Below the pieces are notes generated by a model. That model saw only the letters and a list, made by a program, of their open reading frames with translations. It did not search any database and was not told where the DNA came from. From the NCBI RefSeq assembly GCF_042659465.1, contig NZ_JBHSSW010000009.1, forward strand, positions 186,001 to 250,000: DNA of 64,000 nt, given 5' to 3'. The position numbers and the translations under genes are program-made. Below, in pieces: positions 33,605-42,555 of the stretch. The DNA is from Ponticaulis profundi (GTDB lineage Bacteria > Pseudomonadota > Alphaproteobacteria > Caulobacterales > Hyphomonadaceae). Within the stretch, counting starts at the first letter, position 1; each line of letters opens with the position of its first letter.

Positions 33605-33710
33605 CGCGCGGGCGTATCAAGTTTATCGGAAGCCAGTTGTTTCCTCGCGCAGAGGGGACTACTAGTTTCCCCAACGAAAAGACCGAACACACTCGAGGGG
33701 AACATCAGAT

Positions 33711-34766
33711 ATGAGCGCAACCAAGCCACCACAGCTCTTTTACAAGCCACTTGCCATCGGCGCGCCAATGCCACTGCGCGAACAGCCGGTGAATGTCGAG
33801 CGCATGATCCACTTCGTGCCGCCGCATCTGGACAAGGTCCGCGCCAAAGTGCCGGACATGGCGAAGAAGGTGGATGTGATCCTTGCCAATCTGGAAGATG
33901 CCATCCCGGCAGATGCAAAGGACGCGGCCCGCGCCGGCGCTGTGGAGATGGGCAAGACGGTGGATTTCAAAGCCTCCAATACCGGCTTCTGGTCCCGCGT
34001 GAACTGCCTGAACTCGCCATGGTTTCTCGAAGACATCACCACGCTTGTCAGCGAAGTCGGCAATGCGCTGGACGTCGTGATGATCCCGAAGGTTGAAGGC
34101 CCATGGGACATTCACTTTGTTGACCAGCTGCTCGCGCAACTCGAAGCCAAGCACAATATTGAAAAGCCGATCGGCATTCACGCCATTCTGGAAACCGCAG
34201 AAGGCATGAAGAATGTTGAGCAGATCGCGCTGGCCAGCCCGCGCATGCACGGCATCTGCCTCGGCCCGGCTGACCTTGCCGCCTCCCGCAAGATGAAGAC
34301 CACCCGCGTTGGCGGCGGTCACCCCTTCTATCGCGTCATCGAAGACCCGGTCGAAGGCCGCGAGCGCATGAGCGCCCAGCAGGACCCGTGGCACTACACG
34401 ATTGCGCGCATGGTCGACGCCTGCTCAAGCGCGGGCATCAAGGCGATGTATGGCCCGTTCGGCGACATTTCCGATCTCGACGCCTGCGAACAGCAATTCC
34501 GCAATGCCTTCCTGCTCGGTTGTGATGGCGCCTGGTCGCTCCACCCGAACCAGATCGACATTGCGAAAAAGGTCTTCTCTCCGGACCCGGATGAAGTGAA
34601 ATTCGCCGCCCGCATTCTCGAAGCCATGCCGGATGGCACAGGCGTGGTTATGCTCGACGGCAAAATGCAGGACGATGCGACCTGGAAACAGGCGAAAGTC
34701 ATTGTCGACCTTGCCAAGCTCGTCGCCGACAAAGACCCGGAATACAAGGAAGCCTACGGGTTCTAG
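33711..34766 (+). CDS. HpcH/HpaI-fold CoA ester lyase (malyl-CoA lyase family)
   Basis: 351-residue Mg-dependent lyase of the HpcH/HpaI aldolase superfamily. Family stretches: ILANLEDAIPADAKDAAR, DVVMIPKVEGPWDIHFVD, AILETAEGMKNVEQIA, CLGPADLAAS and WSLHPNQIDIAKKVFSPD. The metal-binding Glu/Asp pair lies in ETAEG and the later acidic GPFGDISDLDA. Closest in pattern to L-malyl-CoA/beta-methylmalyl-CoA lyases, with a longer N-terminus. Which CoA ester it cleaves is not decided by sequence. Its last ~250 bases are duplicated downstream (see the pseudogene entry). Confidence 0.88.
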   Translation: MSATKPPQLFYKPLAIGAPMPLREQPVNVERMIHFVPPHLDKVRAKVPDMAKKVDVILANLEDAIPADAKDAARAGAVEMGKTVDFKASNTGFWSRVNCLNSPWFLEDITTLVSEVGNALDVVMIPKVEGPWDIHFVDQLLAQLEAKHNIEKPIGIHAILETAEGMKNVEQIALASPRMHGICLGPADLAASRKMKTTRVGGGHPFYRVIEDPVEGRERMSAQQDPWHYTIARMVDACSSAGIKAMYGPFGDISDLDACEQQFRNAFLLGCDGAWSLHPNQIDIAKKVFSPDPDEVKFAARILEAMPDGTGVVMLDGKMQDDATWKQAKVIVDLAKLVADKDPEYKEAYGF

Positions 34767-34843
34767 GCTTTGTCTTTTTTGCTCAGTCGCTGATCCTCAC
34801 CTTCGGCTCGGGCGACTTGCGCCATCGCGGTCGCTCGTGAAGT

Positions 34844-34866
34844 CCTTCTCCCCTCAGGGGAGAAGG
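34844..34866. repeat. REP-like perfect palindrome
   Basis: CCTTCTCCCCT-C-AGGGGAGAAGG, a perfect 11-bp arm inverted repeat with a one-base centre. The following AGGATGAGGTGC resembles the flanking sequence of interspersed palindromic repeats in alphaproteobacterial genomes. It sits right before the small unknown gene and supplies its ribosome site. A genome-wide copy number is unknown to me. Confidence 0.6.
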
Positions 34867-34885
34867 ATTTAGGATGAGGTGCACT

Positions 34886-35275
34886 ATGAAGTTCGATGAG
34901 CTTAAATCTGTTGCCCACAATGTCAGTGCTTCTCTTGCGTCGGGAATTAGCTTCCTTATCGGAATTTACGATAGCGAGATTTTTGAAGAAGCGGCCCAAG
35001 CGCCAGATGGCTTTCTGGAAGTGGACTTTCTTGCCGGTACGATAGAAGGTGACAGTGCGAGTTCGAAATTGCGCGGAGTGGTTACAGCCTTTCGCGATAA
35101 GGGCTTGCCGGATCTCTGTCAGAAACACGGTTGTACGGCTGACGCTTTTTCAATGCTCCGAACAAAGTATGCGACAGATAGAGTCTATGGACGATACTTC
35201 ATTGTCACCATGGCTGATCAGACGGGCAGGTCCTCAACTGATCGGTATATGGGGTGGGATGGAAAGCGCGGTTAA
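34886..35275 (+). CDS. Unknown 129-residue protein between duplicated lyase ends
   Basis: Start at ATG 34886 preceded by GAGGTG; an upstream ATG at 34874 would add four residues. The protein is soluble, with an N-terminal helix (KFDELKSVAHNVSASLASGISFLIGIYDSEIFEEA) and two Cys in LCQKHGCTADAF. No known family comes to mind. It is flanked by a palindromic repeat and by the two copies of the lyase 3' end, so it probably arrived with the rearrangement. Base composition is more A/T-rich than the lyase. Confidence 0.65.
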   Translation: MKFDELKSVAHNVSASLASGISFLIGIYDSEIFEEAAQAPDGFLEVDFLAGTIEGDSASSKLRGVVTAFRDKGLPDLCQKHGCTADAFSMLRTKYATDRVYGRYFIVTMADQTGRSSTDRYMGWDGKRG

Positions 35276-35302
35276 CTTCTCCCATCCCACTACCATTCGC
35301 CC

Positions 35303-35611
35303 CTCGACGCCTGCGAACAGCAATTCCCCAATGCCTTCCTGCTCGGTTGTGATGGCGCCTGCTCGCTCCACCCGAACCAGATCGACATTGCGAAAAAGGT
35401 CTTCTCTCCGGACCCGGATGAAGTGAAATTCGCCGCCCGCATTCTCGAAGCCGTGCCGGATGGCACAGGCGTGGTCATGCTCGATGGCAAAATGCAGGAC
35501 GATGCGACCTGGAAACAGGCGAAAGTCATTGTCGATCTGGCTAGGCTCTTCGCCGATTTAGTATCGACAGCTCTGGTGAGATACATGGCAGGCGGCTTGG
35601 GATCTGATTGA
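35303..35611 (+). pseudogene. Partial duplicate of lyase 3' end
   Basis: Bases 35303-35556 repeat 34476-34729 with no gap and about 10 mismatches in 254 bases (offset 827). It encodes the C-terminal part of the lyase (from ACEQQF to the KQAKVIVDLA region), with Trp changed to Cys and Arg to Pro, then diverges and stops at 35611. No start codon or N-terminal half exists, so it cannot be a working enzyme. Confidence 0.85.
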
Positions 35612-35666
35612 CTGCCCACCCCAAACCTTATCCCACTCCTGTCTCCCCCACATTATGCTCTGTTTC

Positions 35667-36497
35667 ATGAGCACGACCGAGCCAGATGATGCCAAGCTGA
35701 CCTTTGCGGGGATGACCGCACAGGTGAAGCGCTACATTCTGCGTGCTCTGAGATTTCCCTTAAGCTGGGGCGTGCCCGAGGGGGATGGCGAGCCAATCAG
35801 CGAGCGCCCGCACCTCTTCCGGCTGGATGCCAGGCGCCTGCGCGACCGGATCATCCGGGCTGAGCATATGATACGCTGCCTCATCATCTGGCGGGCGTTT
35901 CGCATGACCCGTGATGAAGGGGTCGAGCCCGTCACCTCCCATCTACCGACGCCGCCCGCCTTTCCGGCGCTGCGCGAATCCGTGCGGCCCGTCCACCCCC
36001 TGTTTGCCCCACGCGGAGAGCCGCTTTTTGCCCCGCGGCCACCGGCGTTTCGCATCTCCATGCCGGAGCCGCGTTCTGAAGACGCGCCTTGCAGAAGCGA
36101 GCGGTCAGCGCGCGAACCGCAAGGCCGCTGGGTGCGTCCGCGTATGGACGATCTGGTCTGCAATGATGTCCTTTATCTGCGGCTTGAACGGCTCGACGCC
36201 CTGTTTGACGAGGTGGACACACGCGCAGGCCGGCTTGCGGCGCGCTGGGCAGGGTATTGCCAGCCGCAGGCCGCAGTGGATACGTCCCCGTCATGCAATA
36301 AGAACGGCGATGACCTGCCGTCTTTCTGGCCGCCTTCGGCGGGCGCGCCGCCATCCAGCCTGATCCGGCCGCTCAAATCGCATGATCCGCCGCATGATCT
36401 TCTGGAAAATGCCAGCGAGGAGGAATGCGAAGACCTCCATATCCTTCATGATGTTGCCTTTCGCGCCGCAGAGAGCTTTCCCGCCCTCTGCGGATAA
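35667..36497 (+). CDS. Unknown Pro/Arg-rich protein
   Basis: 276 residues from ATG 35667 (ATG 35655 is four codons earlier). No signal peptide. A basic helical part (TAQVKRYILRALRFPLSWG ... RIIRAEHMIRCLIIWRAFRM) is followed by a long Pro/Arg-rich middle (about 95-160) and an acidic C-terminus (NASEEECEDLHILHDV). No catalytic motif. Codon use is like the surrounding genes, so it is likely real, but family and role are unknown. Confidence 0.6.
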   Translation: MSTTEPDDAKLTFAGMTAQVKRYILRALRFPLSWGVPEGDGEPISERPHLFRLDARRLRDRIIRAEHMIRCLIIWRAFRMTRDEGVEPVTSHLPTPPAFPALRESVRPVHPLFAPRGEPLFAPRPPAFRISMPEPRSEDAPCRSERSAREPQGRWVRPRMDDLVCNDVLYLRLERLDALFDEVDTRAGRLAARWAGYCQPQAAVDTSPSCNKNGDDLPSFWPPSAGAPPSSLIRPLKSHDPPHDLLENASEEECEDLHILHDVAFRAAESFPALCG

Positions 36498-36628
36498 GGG
36501 CGCATGTCCGGCACGTCCCCTGCTGTACTGCCCCCCTTTCGGGGGATAGGCAATCGGCAAAAAATCTGCCTAATTTCAGTTAGAAGATGGTGGAAACGCA
36601 GCCTCAGGCTTGCGGGAGGGGACATAGC

Positions 36629-38092
36629 TTGCAGCTTCGGAAATTTGGACTGGCGCTCAGCGCCCTTGCGGTCATGGCGGTCACCGGCACGGCGCGCGCG
36701 CAATTCGGCATCGATAATGGCGCGACAGAATATGCCATGTCCGAGAATGTCTTTGTCGAAACACCCGAATGCGCGATCCGGGTACAGGACTGGATTGAGC
36801 CAAGAGGCTCCGGCACAGCCTTTCTTCGGGATAAGTCCTATGGTCAGGAAGCGCTCTCGAAAGCCGCCATGGGCTGGTATTATGCGGGACCAGACTCGCT
36901 CTGGCGTGATCACGACTCGCGCAGAAAGCTCGGCGAATGCATGGAGCGCGGCGATTGCGGCCTGAAAAAGTATAAGCGCCTCGCCCGTCAGATCTGGAAA
37001 GACAATCCGGATCAGTGGTCGCGAAAAGAGGTCGACCGCTTCTATGATTATTTCGGGAAGGAGCCGCCCGCCGCCCTCATCAATCTTGCCACGGATGGTA
37101 TTGGCCGTTGTTTCGGGGATCATCCGGCGCAGAAATCCATGGCAGAGGCTGGCTTTGTTCAGGCGGACCTCTCGGCTGAAGAATGTCAGTTCATCGAGGA
37201 TAATGAGAACCGCTTCTTCGCCGGGCGCTTCACAGCCTTTTTCAATTTTTACAATGCGGAGAAGCTGTGTGGTCCGGGCACATGGGTGCCGCTGCCGGTC
37301 GCTGAAAATCTGGCAGAGCTTATGGGCAAGGACGCGGAGAAGGAGCGTCTGGAACAGGAGGCGGCTGAACGCTGGGCGAACCGCTCGGTTGAGGTGCGCA
37401 CGCGCGGCCTGAATGGCTGCCAGATTGCTTATGGTCTGATTATGGGCGGGCTCAACAATTCTGCGGTCGAACGGGTGCCGGATGATGGCATAAGCTGGGC
37501 TCTGAATTACGAACAGGCCCGTATTCAGGACGAAACCTGCCCGCTCATGCCCGTGGAATTGAGTGACTGGGTGCAGCGACAGCCTCTGGAGACCTTCGAG
37601 CCTGCGCAGGACCCATTTGAGTTCTATCGGACGAACATGCCGGCCAAGACCGCTTATGACAGCTGGCCGAACTATGTGCGCACGGTGATGAAACATTATG
37701 AGAGTCCGACCAATCCGCATGAGCCGGTTCCGGAATCTGCCTGCTACGCCTTTGCCAACTGGCTCGGCAAGAAGAAGTACAACAATACCAGCGAGAGCCG
37801 GCCTGACTGGCGCTTCCTGTTTGATGTTGCCAGCGTCGGAACGGATCGGAACCGGTCGATCTGCGTGCAGGTGCCGGTCAGCATGATCCTCGAATTCCAG
37901 AGGGATGAGCGGATCGCTGAGCAACAGCGCATCATTGCTGAAGAGCAATGGCGCCGGGAAGAGGCGCAACGTCAGGCCGCTGAAGCGAAGTTTCAGGAAC
38001 TGCTACGCTGGAAACCGAGCTATCGCCCACCGGCAACAGAGCCTCGCTGCTATCGCCGCGATGATGTCAGCGAGATCTGCTTTTTCAATTAG
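36629..38092 (+). CDS. Exported protein, unknown function
   Basis: 487 residues if started at TTG 36629, which has GGAGGGGA upstream and gives a clean signal peptide (MQLRKFGLALSALAVMAVTGTARAQ); the open frame extends 14 codons further upstream. The mature part has many Cys (for example TPECAIRVQDW, MERGDCGLKKY, AEECQF, EKLCGPG, LNGCQIAYG, DETCPLMP, ESACYAF, RSICVQV, EPRCYRR), suggesting several disulfides. A Glu/Gln/Arg-rich helix (EQQRIIAEEQWRREEAQRQA) lies near the C-terminus. I do not recognise the family. Confidence 0.75.
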   Translation: MQLRKFGLALSALAVMAVTGTARAQFGIDNGATEYAMSENVFVETPECAIRVQDWIEPRGSGTAFLRDKSYGQEALSKAAMGWYYAGPDSLWRDHDSRRKLGECMERGDCGLKKYKRLARQIWKDNPDQWSRKEVDRFYDYFGKEPPAALINLATDGIGRCFGDHPAQKSMAEAGFVQADLSAEECQFIEDNENRFFAGRFTAFFNFYNAEKLCGPGTWVPLPVAENLAELMGKDAEKERLEQEAAERWANRSVEVRTRGLNGCQIAYGLIMGGLNNSAVERVPDDGISWALNYEQARIQDETCPLMPVELSDWVQRQPLETFEPAQDPFEFYRTNMPAKTAYDSWPNYVRTVMKHYESPTNPHEPVPESACYAFANWLGKKKYNNTSESRPDWRFLFDVASVGTDRNRSICVQVPVSMILEFQRDERIAEQQRIIAEEQWRREEAQRQAAEAKFQELLRWKPSYRPPATEPRCYRRDDVSEICFFN

Positions 38093-38217
38093 GTTCGCGA
38101 ATGGACCTGAAGCCGCCGCCTGACGCAACGTCATATTGGTGACCATCTGGACAAACCCTTGTTTGGTCCGCATTGAAGAGGACAAAAACACGGGGGCCGG
38201 GAAACCGGTATCAGGAT

Positions 38218-39084
38218 ATGAGCAGTGAGACAGGCGCGAAGGCAGAAACCTCCTTCTTCGAACTGAAGGCCACACATAACCGCAATCGCTGGATTTTGCC
38301 GGTGGTTCCGGGGATCACGGTCGGCCCGCCCAAGATGAAGTTTCTTTTTGGCGGGGTGGGTCTTGCCTCTGCCGTTCATGCGCTGGAACAGACGACCGGG
38401 CGGCCTCTGGTCTGGGCGACGTCGCAATATCTGTCTTATGCGAACCCGCCTGAAATCGTCGATGTGGACGTGATTGTCCCGAAGATCGGCAAGAATATCA
38501 CGCAGGCGCGCGTGCTGGGGCATGTCCAGGAACGTGAGATTTTCACCGTGAATGCAGCTGTTGGCTCACGCGGGAAAGAGCATGACCATCAATGGGTGAC
38601 CATGCCAGACGTACCGGGCCCTGACGCGTGTGATCCGATGCCGCGCTTTGGTCGTGAGGAAGAGGAAGAACCGGATCTGCACGAGCGGATGAATCTGCGC
38701 GTCGCGAAGGGCCGTTATGGGCCGGATCGCAACAATAAAGGCCTCTCAAAGGATGGCCATGCTGTGCTCTGGGCGCGTCCGAAGAATGAAAGCCTGCCGA
38801 TTGATGCCGCCATGCTGGCTGTGATTGCGGACTTCATCCCGTCGGCGTCCGGACATGCGCTTGGCAAGATTGCCGGGGCCAACTCGCTGGATAACACGAT
38901 CCGCATCCGAAAGATCGTGCCAACAGACTGGGTCTGCTGTGACATTCAGATTCACGGCATTCATGATGGCTTTGTGCATGGGGATGCGCGTCTGTTTGCT
39001 CAGGATGGCACGCTGATGGCCATTGCCAGCCAGTCGGCAATCCTGCGCATCTGGGACAATTTCGAAATGCGTAAAGAGAAGTAA
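38218..39084 (+). CDS. Acyl-CoA thioesterase domain protein (TesB-like double hotdog)
   Basis: 288 residues from ATG 38218, with a TATCAGGAT site upstream. Two hotdog repeats are visible: the N-terminal WILPVVPGITVGPPKMKFLFGGVGLASAVHAL ... VNAAVG half, and the C-terminal ADFIPSASGHALGKI ... DWVCCDIQIHGIHDGFVHGDARLFAQDGTLMAIASQSAILR half with the Asp/Gln/Thr-type catalytic region. It likely hydrolyses acyl-CoA in the cytoplasm. No fatty-acid genes are adjacent. Confidence 0.85.
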   Translation: MSSETGAKAETSFFELKATHNRNRWILPVVPGITVGPPKMKFLFGGVGLASAVHALEQTTGRPLVWATSQYLSYANPPEIVDVDVIVPKIGKNITQARVLGHVQEREIFTVNAAVGSRGKEHDHQWVTMPDVPGPDACDPMPRFGREEEEEPDLHERMNLRVAKGRYGPDRNNKGLSKDGHAVLWARPKNESLPIDAAMLAVIADFIPSASGHALGKIAGANSLDNTIRIRKIVPTDWVCCDIQIHGIHDGFVHGDARLFAQDGTLMAIASQSAILRIWDNFEMRKEK

Positions 39085-39408
39085 ATTAGTCCCACCCCCT
39101 GAAAAAGGGATGTATGCTGAAGCAAGTTGGTAATCGCCTTTACCTGCTTGCTGGTGGAGACGTCGACGCATGTGCATAACTCTAAAAAGGTCGCCCCGCC
39201 CTATTCGGCGGCGGTTTACGAGCTTCTCTAGAGGCTCACTTAAGTTTGAATTTAATCATTGAGCCGCGATCCACAAAAGCTCACACGTCACAAATTTGAG
39301 TGCGCTCACCATCAGTCAGGTGAGGATGCCCAGAAAATTCATAAGAAGGTCAACATATTGACGTTTGATTGAATACGAACAATATATCTTCTTAGGGGCG
39401 AGTTACGC
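39085..39408. other. Intergenic region at left edge of AT-rich island
   Basis: 324 bases without a convincing gene. Content shifts from GC-rich to AT-rich at about 39230. A GC hairpin (CCGCC / GGCGG) at about 39198-39213 overlaps a segment resembling the 3' end of rlmN (see findings). A possible promoter for the DUF262 gene has TTGACG at 39358-39363 and a weak TATATC at 39383-39388 (19-base spacer). Confidence 0.45.
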
Positions 39409-40608
39409 ATGAGTGAAACGCTAAATTTATTCTCAAGTCTTGATGAAAGCTCACGAGATGAGGCTTTTGAAGATCTCGCTCAATCGGAGTCATCAGATGA
39501 TTTCGATGTGTCTACGGAAGACTTTTCCAACCTTTTCATTATTCCATCAGATTGGTCCATTTCCGTTGTAAAAGAGTATCTGGGTGACAGGATCGAGCTT
39601 GATCCATCATTTCAACGACGCGGAGTTTGGTCAAAACAGGCTAAGTCTAAATTCATAGAGTCGATTTTCTTGGGGATACCTATCCCGCAAATTCTACTCG
39701 CAGAGTTCAATGGCAGCGATTTCATTGTTCTCGATGGCAAGCAGAGGCTGCTCGCGATTAAAGAATTTATTGATGGGAAATTTGATGACGGAAGTCCGTT
39801 TGTCTTGCGGGGCTTAGAAATCCTTAAAACAATCAACGATCAAAACTGGTCTTCCATAAAGAAAAATCCAAAGCTAGCTAGATCGTTCGAGAATTCTACC
39901 ATTCGTTTTGCTCAAATAAGAGGATGGCAAAAAGAGGCTGTTCTTTATGAGATTTTTTATCGTCTAAACTCTGGCTCAGTAAAATTATCACCAATGGAGC
40001 TGCGAATGGCGCTCATTCGAGGTGATTTTTTGCGCGCCGTCATAACTTGGACTGAAAGCCCAGGTCCCCTGCATTTGCTGTTGAACCTAAAGCAGCCTGA
40101 TAAAAGAATGAACGACGTTGAGTTGGCCGTTCGATTTTTGGCCTTTCAAGATCGACGCATTGAATATCGAGGAAATTTGAAAGAATTTCTGGACGATTAT
40201 TGTAAAATCCAAAACGTTAAATTTGAAGTGAAATCAGTTTCCGATAGACTCAATGAAATGAATAAGGCGATTTCAACCGTCATAAGTATCATGGGAGCAC
40301 GAGGAGCTTGCAGAAAGTGGCTTCCGAATGAGAGAAAGTTCGATCGACGATTTAATAGAGCTATTTTCGACGTTGTTATAGGTTCATTGGCCGATCAAAG
40401 AGTTCGAGAGTGGGCATTGCAGAATGAAAGTGCATTCCTTTCTTGCTATCAGCGGTGCTTCGACAACCTAACCTTTGTGAGTTCTGTAGAAACCACCACC
40501 AAAAGTATTGGTGCAACGAGAGATCGCTTTGAGATATGGCTCAATGAGCTAGAAAAGGCATCTAGTATTAAGCTTGAAATGCCCAACATCGCTGAGAGAC
40601 CCGAGTAG
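39409..40608 (+). CDS. DUF262 (ParB-like, DGxQR) protein
   Basis: 399-residue protein of the DUF262/GmrSD N-terminal family. The ParB-like nucleotide-binding core is visible: LDPSFQRRGVWSKQAKSKFIESIFLGIPIP and the hallmark FIVLDGKQRLLAI with D109-G110-K111-Q112-R113. Then comes a helical part with LNSGSVKLSPMELRMALIRGDF. No C-terminal HNH (DUF1524) nuclease is seen, so it is the short form that usually works with a partner effector. Base composition is strongly AT-rich compared with its neighbours, a sign of recent transfer. Its stop is 9 bases before a HEPN gene. Confidence 0.9.
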   Translation: MSETLNLFSSLDESSRDEAFEDLAQSESSDDFDVSTEDFSNLFIIPSDWSISVVKEYLGDRIELDPSFQRRGVWSKQAKSKFIESIFLGIPIPQILLAEFNGSDFIVLDGKQRLLAIKEFIDGKFDDGSPFVLRGLEILKTINDQNWSSIKKNPKLARSFENSTIRFAQIRGWQKEAVLYEIFYRLNSGSVKLSPMELRMALIRGDFLRAVITWTESPGPLHLLLNLKQPDKRMNDVELAVRFLAFQDRRIEYRGNLKEFLDDYCKIQNVKFEVKSVSDRLNEMNKAISTVISIMGARGACRKWLPNERKFDRRFNRAIFDVVIGSLADQRVREWALQNESAFLSCYQRCFDNLTFVSSVETTTKSIGATRDRFEIWLNELEKASSIKLEMPNIAERPE

Positions 40609-40617
40609 TATTCGGCA

Positions 40618-41235
40618 ATGGTCAGCTTGCTTCTAGAACTCAAGAAATCATTAAAAGAAGTTCGTGGTATCGCGGGACGGATGGGCAACGATGAACTAGA
40701 GACCCCACTGCATAAAATGAAGGTAAAATCATATATTTTACTATCTCATGGAGTAATAGAAGAATATTTAGAAAATAAAAGCTTGCAGATTTGTGAGCAG
40801 GCTATTTCTGAACTATCCCAAAATAAAATAAGTTACTGCATTTCTTCATTGGTGGCTTTTTATAAGTTCCAGTATCCGACAATTTTGACTCATCCGCCCT
40901 CAGTCGGTCACGTCACAGAGTTTCTAGTCGATGCAGCTGAACAATGCATTATTCAGCACCAAGAGATCATATCCAATAATCACGGGATCAGAAAAAAGAG
41001 TTTGGACCGTCTGTTCAGACCACTCGGGATTGACGTGGATAAGGTTGCCCCAGGGCTGAAAGCCTCTCTTGATGCTTTTGGCCAGAAGAGAGGTACTTTT
41101 GCTCATGGGGTCGGTGCTCATGTGCAAGACACTAAAGGTGGCATCCGACAGGAGTTAAATGGAATTGTGAGTTTGCTCGAGCTTTTCGATCAGGGGTGCA
41201 GTATTTGCCAGAAGCGGGAAGTCACTCTCAGCTAA
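40618..41235 (+). CDS. HEPN-domain protein (RiboL-PSP / MAE_28990-like), candidate RNase
   Basis: 205 residues, mostly helical. The C-terminal part has the HEPN RNase motif Rx4H at R158-H163 (KRGTFAHGVG), and the N-terminal helix carries the polar KMKVKSYILLSHGVIEEYLE typical of HEPN folds. It is 9 bases after the DUF262 gene and equally AT-rich, so the two form one operon. The likely model is a DUF262 sensor/regulator plus HEPN RNase toxin acting in anti-phage defence or as a toxin-antitoxin pair. This is inferred from the families. Confidence 0.78.
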   Translation: MVSLLLELKKSLKEVRGIAGRMGNDELETPLHKMKVKSYILLSHGVIEEYLENKSLQICEQAISELSQNKISYCISSLVAFYKFQYPTILTHPPSVGHVTEFLVDAAEQCIIQHQEIISNNHGIRKKSLDRLFRPLGIDVDKVAPGLKASLDAFGQKRGTFAHGVGAHVQDTKGGIRQELNGIVSLLELFDQGCSICQKREVTLS

Positions 41236-41294
41236 TAACGCTCTAAAAATCTTTATATTCCGCTCAGACCTAATTTCATTGGAGCGATCTCTAT

Positions 41295-42479
41295 CTACTC
41301 GGCGGCTGTTTCCGCAGCTTTCGCGGCCAGTTCGGCCTTGCGGCGATCGCTGGCGCGTTCCTTGACGCTTTCAGAGCGTAGCTGGCCACAGGCAGCGAGA
41401 ATATCGCGGCCGCGTGGTGTGCGGATCGGTGAGGAATAGCCGGACCGGTTCAGCACTTCGGCAAAATTCTCGATCGTTTCCCAGTCCGAGCACTCATAGA
41501 TGGAGCCCGGCCATGGGTTGAATGGAATGAGATTGATCTTGGCCGGGACGCCTTTCAGCAGGCGGACCAGATCTTTCGCTTCGGCCATGGAATCGTTCAC
41601 GCCTTTCAGCATGACGTATTCAAAAGTGACCTTTTTCGAATTGCCGAGATCGGGATATTCGCGGATGGCCTCGAAGAGTTGCTTCAGGTCGTATTTTTTG
41701 TTGATCGGCACGATCTCGTTACGCAGATCATCGCGTGTTGCGTGCAGGGAGATCGCCAGCATGGCGTTTGTGCGCTTGCCGAGTTCCGGGATTTTCGGCG
41801 CGACGCCTGCGGTCGAAACCGTGATGCGGCGGCGGCCAAAGGAAATGCCTTCATTATGGCTGATAATGTCGATGGCCTCGGCCACATTATCGAGATTGTA
41901 GAGCGGCTCGCCCATGCCCATGAAGACAATATTGGTCAGCTTGCGGTTTTCGTTGGAGGTTGGCCATTCGTCCAGAGCGTCACGTGCGACCATGACCTGG
42001 CCGACAATTTCCGATGCCGTCAGGTTGCGAACCAGTTTCTGCGTCCCGGTATGGCAGAATGTGCAATTCAGGGTACAGCCAACCTGAGAGGAGACACAAA
42101 GAGCGCCAGCACGGCCAACGTCCGGAATATAGACGCTCTCTGCCTCGATTTTCGGGCCATACTCGATCAGCCATTTACGCGTGCCGTCGACAGACACGAG
42201 CGCTTCGGTGATGTCCGGTCGTTCCAGCTCGAACCATTCGGCAAACTGGGCGCGCTGTTCCTTGGCGATGTCGGTCATGCCGTCAAAGGACTGGACGCCA
42301 TAATGATAGACCCAGCGCCAGAGCTGGCGGGCGCGCATATTGACCTTTTTCGGTTCAATGCCGCGCTCGATCAGAACATTGCGCAGGGCCTCGAATCCGA
42401 GACCGGACAGGTTCACCTTGTCGGCGGATTGAGCGCGATCAGCGCGCGCGTCATGGCTGATATCGAGTTGCGTCGTCAT
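41295..42479 (-). CDS. rlmN: Dual-specificity 23S rRNA/tRNA methyltransferase RlmN
   Basis: Radical-SAM enzyme that makes m2A2503 in 23S rRNA and m2A37 in some tRNAs. 394 residues from ATG 42479 (the upstream 49 codons do not look coding). The 4Fe-4S motif Cx3Cx2C is in GCTLNCTFCHTG. The second catalytic Cys lies in ILAACGQLRSES, and the SAM GGEP-like region is MGMGEPLYN. The last ~20 residues are an Ala/Lys/Glu-rich tail (ELAAKAAETAAE). Confidence 0.96.
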   Translation of the reverse strand: MTTQLDISHDARADRAQSADKVNLSGLGFEALRNVLIERGIEPKKVNMRARQLWRWVYHYGVQSFDGMTDIAKEQRAQFAEWFELERPDITEALVSVDGTRKWLIEYGPKIEAESVYIPDVGRAGALCVSSQVGCTLNCTFCHTGTQKLVRNLTASEIVGQVMVARDALDEWPTSNENRKLTNIVFMGMGEPLYNLDNVAEAIDIISHNEGISFGRRRITVSTAGVAPKIPELGKRTNAMLAISLHATRDDLRNEIVPINKKYDLKQLFEAIREYPDLGNSKKVTFEYVMLKGVNDSMAEAKDLVRLLKGVPAKINLIPFNPWPGSIYECSDWETIENFAEVLNRSGYSSPIRTPRGRDILAACGQLRSESVKERASDRRKAELAAKAAETAAE

Positions 42480-42555
42480 GTTTCTTTGGCGATTTTGGGT
42501 GACTGGATCGCCGCGTGTATCACAGAATGTGGATAAACGCCAACACGGGCTGTCA

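Noticed and set aside
39114..39179. 21-codon frame at the left edge of the DUF262 island
   Set aside because: Too short, no ribosome site, no conservation evidence.
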